The notes: a model not told the origin generated them from the sequence alone. A stretch of 7,450 nucleotides of DNA from Pseudorhodobacter sp. (GCA_024641255.1 JAHEDL010000178.1:1-7450); one strand, 5' to 3'. Positions 1 through 6,718 are shown, counted from the first letter of the stretch. Translations and numbers: made by a program.

Positions 1-202
1 AGCCTTGCATGAGCTTGCAGCGCAGGGTGGCAAGATCACCATCGTCGCGCATGCGGGCGTGGTGCGGGCGGCGCTTGGGCTTGCCTTAGGCTCTGTCGCC
101 CAAGGTCTTGCGTTTCAAGTTGCGCCGCTATCATTAACCTCGCTTATCGCACTGCCGGGTGGCGGTTGGTCGATTGCAGGTGTCAATCGGATGCGGCGAT
201 GA
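1..202 (+). CDS. Histidine phosphatase family protein, C-terminal fragment (probable alpha-ribazole phosphatase type)
   Basis: This is the 3' end of a gene that begins before the window; base 2 is the first base of a codon and the stop is TGA at 200-202. About 66 residues are visible. They contain a VAHAGVVRAAL stretch, which matches the second catalytic-histidine motif of the histidine phosphatase (phosphoglycerate mutase-like) superfamily. In that family the sequence is typically H-[AG]-G-x-[IVL]-R, followed by a small-residue helix and a C-terminal strand. In cobalamin loci such proteins are usually annotated as alpha-ribazole-5'-phosphate phosphatase (Salmonella CobC; a similar gene in Rhodobacter capsulatus may be the one called bluF). 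They remove the phosphate from the nucleotide-loop precursor or from adenosylcobalamin 5'-phosphate. The stop codon overlaps the bluE start by 4 nt (ATGA), so the two are translationally coupled. The N-terminal RHG motif is outside the window, so the substrate assignment rests on context. Confidence 0.72.
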   Translation, partial: ALHELAAQGGKITIVAHAGVVRAALGLALGSVAQGLAFQVAPLSLTSLIALPGGGWSIAGVNRMRR

Positions 203-1029
203 GGACGCAAGCGCGGGCGATTGGTCATTTTGGCGAGCTTTTGCAGGGGCGGCTTGGCCGCGACGGCCCTGTCGCGCTGGTCACGTTGCCCTGCCCGGAA
301 CTGGCTGTGGCTGCGCAATTGCACCCCGCCGCGGGGCTTGCCTTGCATGGCTCTGGGCAGCGTTTGCTGACACCAGCGCGTGCGCGCAAGTTTCTGCAAC
401 TGTTGGGTCTTTCGCTGCAAGGGCGCATTGTTTTGCGTGCGGATATGCCTGCGGGCTGCGGGGCAGGGGCGTCGACCGCAACGCTGGTGGTGCTTGCAGA
501 ACTGGCTGGCTGGCATAGCTCTGCCCAAACACTCGCGCGGGCGTGCCTTGCCATCGAAGGCGCGACCGACCCGCTGATGTTTCCTGCACCCGAAACCATG
601 CTTTGGGCCTCGCGGAACGCCGAACCCATCGCCTTGCTGCCCCCGCTTCCGGAGTTCGACGTTATGGGCGGCTTTTGGGGCGACGGCCAGCGCACCGATC
701 CGACCGATCACGATTTTCCCGACATCTCTGATTTGATCCCACAGTGGGCCAATGCCGCCGCCGCTGCCGACCTTGCCGGTTTGGCGGCACTTTGCAGCAC
801 CTCGGCCAGCCGCTGCCTTGCGCATCGGCCATCAAGTCAGACGACGCGAACCGATCCCACCGCGTCGCTTGCGGCGGACCTTGGCGCGCTGGGATATGTC
901 ATCGCCCATACCGGAGCCGCGCGCGGCCTTATCTACGCGCCCGGCCAGATTCCTGATCAGGCATATGCCGCTTTGCGTGCGGCTGGCTTGCGGCGGATCG
1001 TGCGGTTTCGCGCAGGGGGGCGGAGATGA
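199..1029 (+). CDS. bluE: L-threonine kinase BluE (PduX-like GHMP kinase)
   Basis: The predicted product is 276 aa. It phosphorylates L-threonine with ATP to O-phospho-L-threonine, the substrate of the CobC decarboxylase encoded two genes downstream. The GHMP-kinase signature is clear. Near the N-terminus is GHFGELLQG (residues 9-17), as in PduX-type kinases. The glycine-rich ATP-binding motif PAGCGAGAST lies at residues 84-93. Near the C-terminus is AHTGAARGLIYAPG, the third GHMP motif. The ATG at 199 was chosen because it gives the canonical GHF-x-E-L start and a 4-nt overlap with the previous stop. An upstream in-frame GTG at 166 would extend into the phosphatase gene and is unlikely. The stop overlaps the cobD start by 4 nt. 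The organisation matches the R. capsulatus enzyme named BluE. It could also be labelled pduX, but no propanediol-utilisation genes are seen here. Confidence 0.9.
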   Translation: MRTQARAIGHFGELLQGRLGRDGPVALVTLPCPELAVAAQLHPAAGLALHGSGQRLLTPARARKFLQLLGLSLQGRIVLRADMPAGCGAGASTATLVVLAELAGWHSSAQTLARACLAIEGATDPLMFPAPETMLWASRNAEPIALLPPLPEFDVMGGFWGDGQRTDPTDHDFPDISDLIPQWANAAAAADLAGLAALCSTSASRCLAHRPSSQTTRTDPTASLAADLGALGYVIAHTGAARGLIYAPGQIPDQAYAALRAAGLRRIVRFRAGGRR

Positions 1030-1967
1030 CATTTGCCGCAATGATGCTGGTGGCAATCGGCTGTGATCTTATGTTCGGCTGGCCCAATTGGCTTTACGCC
1101 GCCATTGGTCACCCGGTTACCTGGATCGGTGCCTTGATCAAGGCGCTGGATGGTGCGCTTAACCGTGACGGCGCTGCCGATCTTTCCCGACGCATCGCGG
1201 GCGTAATAACGGCAGGTATCGTGATTGGACTAACTGCCGGGCTTGCCCATGTGGCGCAGGCGCTGTTGCCCGCCGGTTGGCCTTCTGCGCTGTTGGGCGG
1301 CATCCTTGCTTGGCCGTTGGTGGCGCTGCGATCGATGCATGCGCATGTTGCTGCGGTGGCAAAGCCTTTGCAAAACAACGATCTGACGGCCGCGCGCTAT
1401 GCCGTTTCGATGATTGTCGGGCGCGACACTACCGTGCTGGATGAAAGCGGCGTCGCCCGTGCCGCGATGGAAAGCCTTGCTGAAAACACCTCCGATGGCA
1501 TCGTGGCACCGCTGTTCTGGGGGGCAATTTTCGGCCTGCCCGGGATTGCGGCCTATAAGGCCATCAACACACTTGATTCGATGATCGGCCACCGCACCCC
1601 CCGGTTCGAAGCCTTTGGCTGGGCATCGGCCCGCATTGATGATCTGGTTAATCTGCCCGCATCGCGGCTGACCGGGGCGCTTTTTGCGCTGACTTCGGCG
1701 CGTCCGGTTCACGCGTTCAAGATCATCTGGCGCGATGCCGGCTTGCACCGGTCGCCAAATGCGGGTTGGCCCGAAGCGGCAATGGCTGCAGCCCTGAATG
1801 TACGGCTATCCGGCCCGCGGGTCTATGCCAATCGCATCGCGCAGGAACCGTGGGTTAACGCCGGTGCGCCAGACCCGACGGCAAATGACTTGCAACGCGG
1901 ACTTGCGCTTTACGCCCGCGCGATGTTTGTGCTGATCTGCGGGTTGGCGGTGCTGGCCTTGGTGTAA
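1026..1967 (+). CDS. cobD: Adenosylcobinamide-phosphate synthase CobD/CbiB, integral membrane protein
   Basis: The product is 313 aa, the usual size of the CobD/CbiB family. It joins adenosylcobyric acid to (R)-1-aminopropan-2-ol O-phosphate, giving adenosylcobinamide phosphate at the inner membrane. Family hallmarks are HPVTWIG at residues 29-35, SMIVGRDT at 128-135, ESLAENTSDGIVAPLFW around 149-165, and YKAINTLDSMIGHR at 177-190. These are followed by a conserved ARIDD segment (202-206) and, later, SPNAGWPEAAMAAAL at 243-257. Hydrophobic stretches near residues 2-18, 57-80, 86-105, 159-176 and 293-313 are likely membrane segments. The ATG overlaps the bluE stop (ATGA), with purine-rich sequence just upstream. 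In the nomenclature used here cobD means the synthase; Salmonella 'cobD' is the decarboxylase called cobC below. Confidence 0.95.
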   Translation: MTFAAMMLVAIGCDLMFGWPNWLYAAIGHPVTWIGALIKALDGALNRDGAADLSRRIAGVITAGIVIGLTAGLAHVAQALLPAGWPSALLGGILAWPLVALRSMHAHVAAVAKPLQNNDLTAARYAVSMIVGRDTTVLDESGVARAAMESLAENTSDGIVAPLFWGAIFGLPGIAAYKAINTLDSMIGHRTPRFEAFGWASARIDDLVNLPASRLTGALFALTSARPVHAFKIIWRDAGLHRSPNAGWPEAAMAAALNVRLSGPRVYANRIAQEPWVNAGAPDPTANDLQRGLALYARAMFVLICGLAVLALV

Positions 1968-1976
1968 GGGGCGACG

Positions 1977-2933
1977 ATGCGCGATCACGGCGGCAATATC
2001 GATGGGGCAATCGCCCGCTTTGGCGGCAGTGACTGGATAGACCTGTCCACCGGCATCAATCGTGCGCCCTATCCTGTGCCCGCATTGCACCCCGATGATT
2101 GGACGATGCTTCCCACCCGCAGCGCAAAGCAGGCGCTATTGGACGTAGCCGCCAAAACCTACCGCAGCAGTGCCGCGATGCTGGCCACGGCTGGCGCGCA
2201 GGCGGCAATTCAGATGATCCCCCGGCTTTGGAAACCCGGCAAAGCCCGCGTGCTTGGCCCAACCTACAACGAACACGCCGCCGCCTTGCGCGCTGCGGGC
2301 TGGAAGGTTGAACAGGTTAGCCAGTTTGGCCAGCTTGCTGGGGCCGATCTGGCGGTTGTGGTTAACCCCAACAACCCCGATGGCCGCAGCTTTGCACCCG
2401 CTGACTTGCTTGCGCTGGCGGGTCAGACGCGGCTGATTGTCGACGAAAGCTTTGCCGACCCGCGCCCCGACCTTTCGCTTGCGCCGCAAGCCGGGCAGGA
2501 TGATCTGATGATTTTGCGGTCGTTTGGCAAGTTTTACGGTCTTGCCGGGGTGCGTCTGGGCTTTGTTATCGGCTCTGACCGCGACATTGCGGCTTTGGAA
2601 GACATCTCTGGCCCCTGGCCGGTCAACGGTGCTGCGCTGCGCATCGGTGCTGCTGCCTTGGCGGATACCGCTTGGGCCGATGCAACCACGGCCCGCCTAC
2701 GACAAGAAACCGAAATGGCCGACGCATTGGCAACGGCTGCTGGCTGGCAGGTCGCAGGTGGTTGTGAGCTCTTCCGGCTTTACGACACCCCTGATGCCGA
2801 ATTGGCGCAAGTTCGTCTGGCAAAACACCAGATCTGGAGCCGGATCTTCCCCTACTCGAACCGCTGGCTCCGCCTTGGCCTTCCCGGATCGCCCGCCGAA
2901 TGGGCGCGTTTGACCCGCGCGTTGGAGGCGTAG
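1977..2933 (+). CDS. cobC: Threonine-phosphate decarboxylase CobC (PLP enzyme)
   Basis: The product is 318 aa and belongs to the class I/II fold-type I aminotransferase superfamily. It decarboxylates O-phospho-L-threonine to (R)-1-aminopropan-2-ol O-phosphate, using pyridoxal phosphate. Near the N-terminus, HGGNIDGAIARFG and DLSTGIN (residues 22-28) are typical of cobalamin decarboxylases. NPNNPDGR lies at 130-137, DES at 156-158, and the PLP-lysine motif SFGKFYGLAGVRLGF at 182-196, with K185 the expected Schiff-base lysine. An arginine near the end (RWLRLGLPG, 296-304) fits the carboxylate/phosphate binding site. An AAGGGG ribosome site at 1966-1971 lies 5 nt before the ATG and overlaps the cobD stop. 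The protein is somewhat shorter than Salmonella CobD but looks complete. Confidence 0.93.
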   Translation: MRDHGGNIDGAIARFGGSDWIDLSTGINRAPYPVPALHPDDWTMLPTRSAKQALLDVAAKTYRSSAAMLATAGAQAAIQMIPRLWKPGKARVLGPTYNEHAAALRAAGWKVEQVSQFGQLAGADLAVVVNPNNPDGRSFAPADLLALAGQTRLIVDESFADPRPDLSLAPQAGQDDLMILRSFGKFYGLAGVRLGFVIGSDRDIAALEDISGPWPVNGAALRIGAAALADTAWADATTARLRQETEMADALATAAGWQVAGGCELFRLYDTPDAELAQVRLAKHQIWSRIFPYSNRWLRLGLPGSPAEWARLTRALEA

Positions 2934-3557
2934 ATGAAATTCACCCCCGACCAATCCGCGACCTTGTTGTCGATCTTGCGCTGGCGTCGTGACGTGCGGC
3001 ATTTTCGCACCGATCCAGTGGACGAAGCGGTGTTAGAGCGGCTGCGCGCCACGATGGATTGCGCGCCTTCGGTTGGTAACGCGCGGCCATGGCGGGTTAT
3101 CCGTGTAGATAGCTCCGATTTAAGGGCGCAGGTGCGGGCAAACTTCCAAACCTGCAACGCGGTCGCCGCACAGCTTTATAGCGGCGACAAGCACGCCGAA
3201 TATCTGGCGCTAAAGCTGGCGGGCCTTGATGCGGCTCCGGTGCAGCTTGCAGTGTTCACCGTGATGGACCCCGAGGCCGGGCACGGCCTTGGCCGCCAAA
3301 CCCTGCCTGAAACCCTGCGGCAATCCACCGCGATGGCGATGCACACGCTTTGGCTGGCGGCACGGGCCGAAAATCTTGGCCTTGGCATGGTTTCCATCCT
3401 TGAACCGCACGGCATCGAAGCGCTGCTTGATGTGCCCAAAGGTTGGGAATTTGCGGCCTACCTGTGCCTTGGTCATCCCGAGTTCATGGATGACACGCCA
3501 CTGCTGCACCGCAGTGGATGGCAGGCCAATGCCACAACCGAATGGGAACGTCGCTAG
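2934..3557 (+). CDS. bluB: 5,6-dimethylbenzimidazole synthase BluB
   Basis: The product is 207 aa and belongs to the nitroreductase-like flavin superfamily. BluB consumes reduced FMN and oxygen to form 5,6-dimethylbenzimidazole, the lower ligand of B12. The phosphate-binding segment RWRRDVRHFRTDPV lies at residues 16-29, APSVGNARPWRVI at 44-56, and LGLGMVSILEP at 148-158. D20 and S154 probably correspond to the catalytically important aspartate and serine described for the Sinorhizobium meliloti enzyme (D32 and S167), by motif position only. The ATG follows the cobC stop directly, with a GGAGG ribosome site at 2924-2928 inside the end of cobC, so co-translation is expected. This is the last gene of the plus-strand operon. 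An oxygen-dependent BluB fits the aerobic version of the pathway. Confidence 0.95.
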   Translation: MKFTPDQSATLLSILRWRRDVRHFRTDPVDEAVLERLRATMDCAPSVGNARPWRVIRVDSSDLRAQVRANFQTCNAVAAQLYSGDKHAEYLALKLAGLDAAPVQLAVFTVMDPEAGHGLGRQTLPETLRQSTAMAMHTLWLAARAENLGLGMVSILEPHGIEALLDVPKGWEFAAYLCLGHPEFMDDTPLLHRSGWQANATTEWERR

Positions 3558-3654
3558 TTGATCAGTCTGCCCGATGTTGCGGGCGGGATGATTGCGGCGA
3601 AAAGCCTTGCAACCTATTGGCCGGAATTGCGCGCAATACGGAATGTTGGCGTGG
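3558..3654. other. Convergent intergenic gap between bluB and cobQ
   Basis: These 97 nt separate the convergent 3' ends of bluB and cobQ. The only structured sequence I see is a perfect 12-nt palindrome, ATTGCGCGCAAT at 3626-3637, flanked by CCG and CGG, which gives a slightly longer imperfect inverted repeat. It has no loop and no T-tract on either side, so it is a poor intrinsic terminator. No coding sequence is supported here. Confidence 0.4.
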
Positions 3655-5100
3655 TTAGCGCGCCAAAGCCAACAGCCCCGCAACATCAACGTGCTGCTCC
3701 ATATGCGCGGCCAGCGCATCCAGAGCCGCCTCTACCCCCGCATCGTAAGCCAAGCCAGAGCTTTGCGCGCCGATCTGCTTCAGGAACCCGGCGCGGAACG
3801 CATCATCGCTGAACATGCCATGCAAATAGCTTCCCATGACACGCCCATCGGCCGATGTTGCCCCTTCAGGGGCCCCATCGACAAAGGCAAAAGGCCGTTG
3901 CCGATCTACGCCGTCGCTGCGGCCAATGTGAATTTCATATCCCTGCATCGGCAAGCCGGTTGCTGCATGCACCGCCTTGGTTCGGGTCAGGCGCTTGTCT
4001 GGGGTCATCAGCGTGTCAATCGCCAGATGGCCCAAGCCCAGCGTCTCACCCGCCGGGCCTTCGATGCCGTCCGGGTCGCGCACAGATTGGCCAAGCATCT
4101 GATACCCGCCGCAAATCCCCAAAACCCGCCCGCCGCGCCGCAAATGCGCAGCCAGGTCGATGTCCCAGCCCTGCGCCCGCAAGAATGCCAGATCGCCGCG
4201 AGTCGATTTTGACCCCGGAATAATCACCAGATCGGTATCGCCCGGAATCGGCTGTCCGGCCCGCAGCAGAGTTAAACTTACGCCCGGTTCTTGGGCCAAC
4301 GGATCAAGGTCATCAAAATTTGCGATCCGCGATAGCGTCAAAACTGCAATCTTGTAGTCGCCCGATCCGCCACCTTGTGGCAGGTCCAGCGCATCCTCGG
4401 CCGGCAGTTTATGCGCATCGGCAAAGAACGGCACAACGCCAAAGCCCCGCCATCCGGTGCGGGCCTCGATCAATTTGTAGCCATCGTCAAACAACGACGG
4501 GTCACCGCGAAACTTGTTGATAAGAAACCCGGAAATCATGGCGGCGTCCTCCGGATCAAGCACTGCTTGCGTGCCGATAATCTGCGCGATCACGCCGCCC
4601 CGGTCGATATCGCCGGTCAAGATCACAGGGCAATCCGCGGCACGCGCGAAGCCCATATTGGCAATGTCGCCCGCGCGCAAATTCACCTCTGCCGGGCTGC
4701 CCGCACCTTCGACGATAACCAGATCATACTGCGATTTCAGCCGGTTGAAGCTGTCCAGAACCGAAGCGATCAACTGCGGTTTTAACGTGGCATACTCACG
4801 CGCTTTTACAGTGGCGATGCGCTGTCCCTGTACCACAACCTGCGATCCGGTTTCGGATTCGGGTTTCAGCAACACAGGGTTCATATCGGTATGCGGCTCT
4901 AACCCGCAGGCCAAGGCCTGCAAGGCCTGCGCGCGGCCGATTTCACCGCCGTTCGCAGTCACGGCTGCATTATTGGACATGTTCTGCGTCTTGAAAGGTG
5001 CCACAGAAAGCCCCCGCAAACGCGCGGCGCGGCAAAGCCCCGCCACCAGCATAGATTTGCCAACATTCGACCCGGCCCCCTGAATCATCAGTGCTGTCAC
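3655..5100 (-). CDS. cobQ: Cobyric acid synthase CobQ (glutamine-hydrolysing)
   Basis: The product is 481 aa, the normal full length. It amidates four side-chain carboxylates of adenosylcobyrinic acid a,c-diamide with glutamine and ATP, giving adenosylcobyric acid. The N-terminal half is a dethiobiotin-synthetase-like P-loop domain. It has [12 protein letters not shown] at residues 5-16, FKTQNMSNN at 36-44 and [12 protein letters not shown] at 130-141. The C-terminal half is a class I-type glutamine amidotransferase domain. It has PGSKST at 295-300, [10 protein letters not shown] at 328-337 with nucleophile C330, and GSYLHGMF at 423-430 with H427. The start at 5100 gives the canonical N-terminus, and an AGAGG ribosome site (complement of 5107-5111) lies 6 nt upstream. 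It follows cobO on the same strand after a 287-nt gap, and it converges with bluB. All key residues are present. Confidence 0.96.
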   Translation of the reverse strand: MTALMIQGAGSNVGKSMLVAGLCRAARLRGLSVAPFKTQNMSNNAAVTANGGEIGRAQALQALACGLEPHTDMNPVLLKPESETGSQVVVQGQRIATVKAREYATLKPQLIASVLDSFNRLKSQYDLVIVEGAGSPAEVNLRAGDIANMGFARAADCPVILTGDIDRGGVIAQIIGTQAVLDPEDAAMISGFLINKFRGDPSLFDDGYKLIEARTGWRGFGVVPFFADAHKLPAEDALDLPQGGGSGDYKIAVLTLSRIANFDDLDPLAQEPGVSLTLLRAGQPIPGDTDLVIIPGSKSTRGDLAFLRAQGWDIDLAAHLRRGGRVLGICGGYQMLGQSVRDPDGIEGPAGETLGLGHLAIDTLMTPDKRLTRTKAVHAATGLPMQGYEIHIGRSDGVDRQRPFAFVDGAPEGATSADGRVMGSYLHGMFSDDAFRAGFLKQIGAQSSGLAYDAGVEAALDALAAHMEQHVDVAGLLALAR

Positions 5101-5149
5101 TGCAAACCTCTGCCGTTGCTTGGGTTGAAATGGCGGATGCCTCCGGCGG

Positions 5150-5327
5150 GGATATTTGCTTCCAGTATGAAAGCGGCAAGGCGACTGCGCCGCACCTCGG
5201 GCCGATTGCTCGGGGGAAGTGCGGCGCTTTCACACTGGGCGGTCATCGGGGTCCCCCCCTGTACCGCCTCACCAAACTGGCATGCCAAGGTTAACACTTC
5301 GTTGCTTTCATACTGGCGAAAATATCC
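5150..5327. repeat. Composite nested palindromic repeat between cobO and cobQ
   Basis: Three copies of a 13-nt word occur here. CCAGTATGAAAGC at 5162-5174 is the reverse complement of GCTTTCATACTGG at 5304-5316, and GCTTTCACACTGG at 5226-5238 differs at one base. The outer pair extends further: GGATATTT at 5150-5157 is matched inversely by AAATATCC at 5320-5327. The inner pair encloses GCCGCAC (5189-5195) opposite GTGCGGC (5219-5225), and inside that a small hairpin CCGA-TTGC-TCGG (5202-5213). A further stem GGCGGT (5238-5243) / ACCGCC (5263-5268) sits between the second and third copies. It resembles the CTTTCAT-x-TTGG / GGGGATATTT intergenic repeats I associate with Rhodobacteraceae genomes; that family link is from memory. 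No ORF here looks real. Confidence 0.7.
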
Positions 5328-5336
5328 TGGGGGTGA

Positions 5337-5364
5337 GCCCGAAGGGCGAGGGGGCAACGCCCCC
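5337..5364 (-). terminator. GC-rich double hairpin after cobO (terminator-like, no clear T-tract)
   Basis: Two adjacent stem-loops lie 23-50 nt beyond the cobO stop in the cobO reading direction. GGGGGC-AAC-GCCCCC (5350-5364) has a 6-bp stem, and GCCC-GAA-GGGC (5337-5347) has a 4-bp stem. Read on the minus strand they are followed, after a CCCCC run, by GGATATTTT, so there is no proper U-tract directly after a stem. They may slow transcription, protect the cobO message end, or be part of the adjacent repeat element. cobQ has no separately recognisable promoter, so full termination here would need one for cobQ. Confidence 0.4.
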
Positions 5365-5387
5365 TGCTGCGGAATACCGGCGCTTTA

Positions 5388-6038
5388 TTAGAATTCGACG
5401 CCCGGCTGCGCCTTGATGCCCGACCGGAACGGGTGCTTCACCAATGTCATTTCGGTGACCAGATCTGCAGCCTCGATCAATTCCGGTTTGGCATTGCGCC
5501 CTGTCATCACCACATGGGTCAGTGGCGGTTTTTCGGTTGCCAGAAATGCCAAGACTTCGGCGATATCCAGATAGTCGTAGCGCAGCGCGATGTTGATCTC
5601 GTCCAGCAGAACCAGCCGAATATCGGGGTCGCGGATCAGGTCTTTTGCCTTTTCCCATCCCTTGCGGGCCATCGCGATGTCGCGTTCGCGGTCCTGGGTT
5701 TCCCAGGTGAAACCTTCGCCCATCGCATGAAACTCGCACAGGTCTGCGAAATTTTCCTCGATGATCCGTCGCTCGCCGGTATCCCATGCGCCCTTGATAA
5801 ATTGTACGACTGCGCAAGGCATTTCATGCGCGATGCAGCGCAGAATCATGCCGAATCCTGACGACGATTTGCCTTTTCCGGCGCCAGTGTGAACGATAAG
5901 CAAACCTTTGTCGCCCGCTTTGCCTGCCATGATCTTGTCACGGGCGGCTTTCTTCTTGGCCATCTTGCGCGCATGGCGGGCGTTTTCGTCGGCCAAAGCG
6001 TCGGGTTCGGTTTGCGGGGTGTCGAGGGGGTCTGACAT
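5388..6038 (-). CDS. cobO: Cob(I)yrinic acid a,c-diamide adenosyltransferase CobO
   Basis: The product is 216 aa, typical of the CobO/CobA/BtuR family. It transfers the 5'-deoxyadenosyl group of ATP to the reduced cobalt of the corrinoid, so that later steps use adenosylated intermediates. The P-loop HTGAGKGKSS lies at residues 50-59. It is followed by VQFIKGAWDTGE (78-89), MGEGFTW (106-112), LLDEINIALRYDYLD (144-158), TGRNAKPELIEAADLVTEM (179-197) and the family C-terminal signature KHPFRSGIKAQPGVEF (201-216). The basic N-terminal stretch RHARKMAKKKAARDK (21-35) is normal for this subfamily. The ATG at 6038 was chosen because the reading frame further upstream runs through the antisense of the riboswitch and is not family-like. 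The ribosome site is weak (GGA about 8 nt upstream). It lies upstream of cobQ and diverges from the DUF1636-cobW operon. Confidence 0.95.
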   Translation of the reverse strand: MSDPLDTPQTEPDALADENARHARKMAKKKAARDKIMAGKAGDKGLLIVHTGAGKGKSSSGFGMILRCIAHEMPCAVVQFIKGAWDTGERRIIEENFADLCEFHAMGEGFTWETQDRERDIAMARKGWEKAKDLIRDPDIRLVLLDEINIALRYDYLDIAEVLAFLATEKPPLTHVVMTGRNAKPELIEAADLVTEMTLVKHPFRSGIKAQPGVEF

Positions 6039-6053
6039 GGGGCCATCCGTTGC

Positions 6054-6082
6054 TTGACAAGAGGCGTGGTTCTGCCACAGGT
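6054..6082 (+). promoter_or_regulatory. Candidate sigma-70-type promoter for the riboswitch operon
   Basis: TTGACA at 6054-6059 is a perfect match to the -35 consensus. The expected -10 region, 16-18 nt downstream (about 6076-6083), is G/C-rich and does not resemble TATAAT. Position favours a real promoter, since initiation near 6090 would start just at the riboswitch, but the -10 is unconvincing. The site lies only 16 nt from the cobO start on the other strand. A hairpin GGTTC (6068-6072) / GAACC (6083-6087) overlaps the presumed -10 area. Confidence 0.35.
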
Positions 6083-6085
6083 GAA

Positions 6086-6266
6086 CCCGCGCTGGTTCCT
6101 GTCTATGACAGGCGAAGAGGGAATGCGAAAGGGGGCAACCCCAAAAGCTGCCGCCCCCGCGACCGTGACCGGAGAGGTTGCCCGAGGCCACTGGCATTTT
6201 GCCGGGAAGGCGGGCAGCCGTGGGGCTTTGCGCCCTGTATCCGTAAGCCGGGAGACCTGCCCGCGC
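6086..6266 (+). promoter_or_regulatory. Cobalamin riboswitch (B12 aptamer)
   Basis: The conserved cobalamin-aptamer blocks occur in the right order and orientation. GGTTCC begins at 6094, followed by a perfect hairpin CCTGTC-TAT-GACAGG at 6098-6112. GAAGAGGGAATGCG (6114-6127) is the core AGGGAA segment. GCCCCCGCGACCGTGA follows at 6153-6168, then GCCACTGG at 6187-6194 and GCCGGGAAGGCGGGC at 6201-6215. The B12 box GTAAGCCGGGAGACCTGCC is at 6243-6261. GCGC at 6089-6092 and GCGC at 6263-6266 could close the outer P1 helix. The element reads toward the DUF1636 gene and cobW. Bound adenosylcobalamin would be expected to repress them. The boundaries are approximate. Confidence 0.95.
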
Positions 6267-6361
6267 AAAGAACTGAACGGGCGGACGGGGTGTGCCGCGC
6301 CAGCAGGACGGTTCTGTGCCGTGCCCTCTGGCTCATCCTATTCGCCGCAAGGACCTGGGCT
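6267..6361 (+). promoter_or_regulatory. Riboswitch expression platform and ribosome-binding site
   Basis: This leader segment joins the aptamer to the first gene. The ribosome site is AAGGA at 6349-6353, 8 nt before the ATG. Two upstream segments could mask it: GGTTCT (6310-6315) pairs with AGGACC (6350-6355) with one G-U pair, and TCCT (6336-6339) pairs with AGGA (6350-6353). AGAAC (6269-6273), directly after the aptamer, is complementary to GTTCT (6311-6315) and could act as the competing strand. A local ACGG/CCGT hairpin (6308-6311 with 6319-6322) is a further alternative. No stem followed by a T-run is present, so translational control is more likely than transcription termination. The pairings are by eye and unproven. 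Confidence 0.5.
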
Positions 6362-6718
6362 ATGACCGTAACACTTCACGTCTGTCTGACCTGTAAAGCC
6401 GGTGAACCGGTGGAAGACGGTCGTCTTGTTCCCGGCGCGCGTCTGCATGCGGCGTTGGTCGCCGGTGACGCCCCTGACGGCGTGCGTATCGTTGGTGTCG
6501 AATGTCTTTCGGCCTGTAATTCCGGGGCTGCGGTGGCTTTATCTGCCCCCGGTCGCTGGTCTTACGTCTATGGTCGGCTTTCGGAAACTGACGCCCCCGA
6601 AATTCTGGCAGGAGCGGCGGCATATGCGGCAGCACCTGATGGTATCGTGCCGTGGCGCAGTCGTCCGGTGATCTTCCGCAAGCAAAGCCTTGCCCGCATT
6701 CCCCCTTTGGAGCTTTAA
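6362..6718 (+). CDS. DUF1636 family small cysteine protein, putative metal/Fe-S binding, cobW-linked
   Basis: The product is 118 aa. It matches the DUF1636 pattern: an N-terminal strand ending in CLTC (C8, C11), a PGARLHAAL helix (24-32), the motif VECLSACNSGAAVALSAPGRWSYVYG at 46-71 with C48 and C52, and a C-terminal WRSRPVIFRKQSLARIPPL segment (98-116). The four cysteines (CxxC plus CxxxC) and the short alpha/beta layout resemble thioredoxin-like [2Fe-2S] ferredoxins, so a metal or Fe-S site is likely. The biochemical role is not established as far as I know. It is the first gene after the cobalamin riboswitch, and its stop is followed after 1 nt by the cobW start, so a role in cobalt handling or corrinoid synthesis is inferred. 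The start at 6362 has a good AAGGA site. The frame is open further upstream, but that part is the riboswitch. Confidence 0.85.
   Translation: MTVTLHVCLTCKAGEPVEDGRLVPGARLHAALVAGDAPDGVRIVGVECLSACNSGAAVALSAPGRWSYVYGRLSETDAPEILAGAAAYAAAPDGIVPWRSRPVIFRKQSLARIPPLEL

Noticed and set aside
115..825. 236-codon minus-strand frame opposite bluE
   Set aside because: It is antisense to a well-supported GHMP kinase, has a low-complexity R/Q/A-rich translation and shows no motif or ribosome site.
3626..3637. Palindrome ATTGCGCGCAAT as a bidirectional terminator between bluB and cobQ
   Set aside because: It has no loop-forming spacer and no T-run on either side; it could be a protein-binding site, but there is no support beyond symmetry.
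5097..5357. Small minus-strand ORF (86 codons) in the cobO-cobQ gap
   Set aside because: It translates the palindromic repeat and overlaps its stems; no ribosome site or domain is seen, so it is more likely a repeat artefact than a gene.
6039..6197. N-terminal extension of cobO to an ATG at 6197
   Set aside because: The added residues come from the antisense of the cobalamin riboswitch and resemble no CobO N-terminus; the ATG at 6038 gives the normal family length.
6050..6361. Upstream extension of the DUF1636 frame through the riboswitch
   Set aside because: The frame is open by chance through structured RNA; the ATG at 6362 has a good ribosome site and begins the conserved domain.
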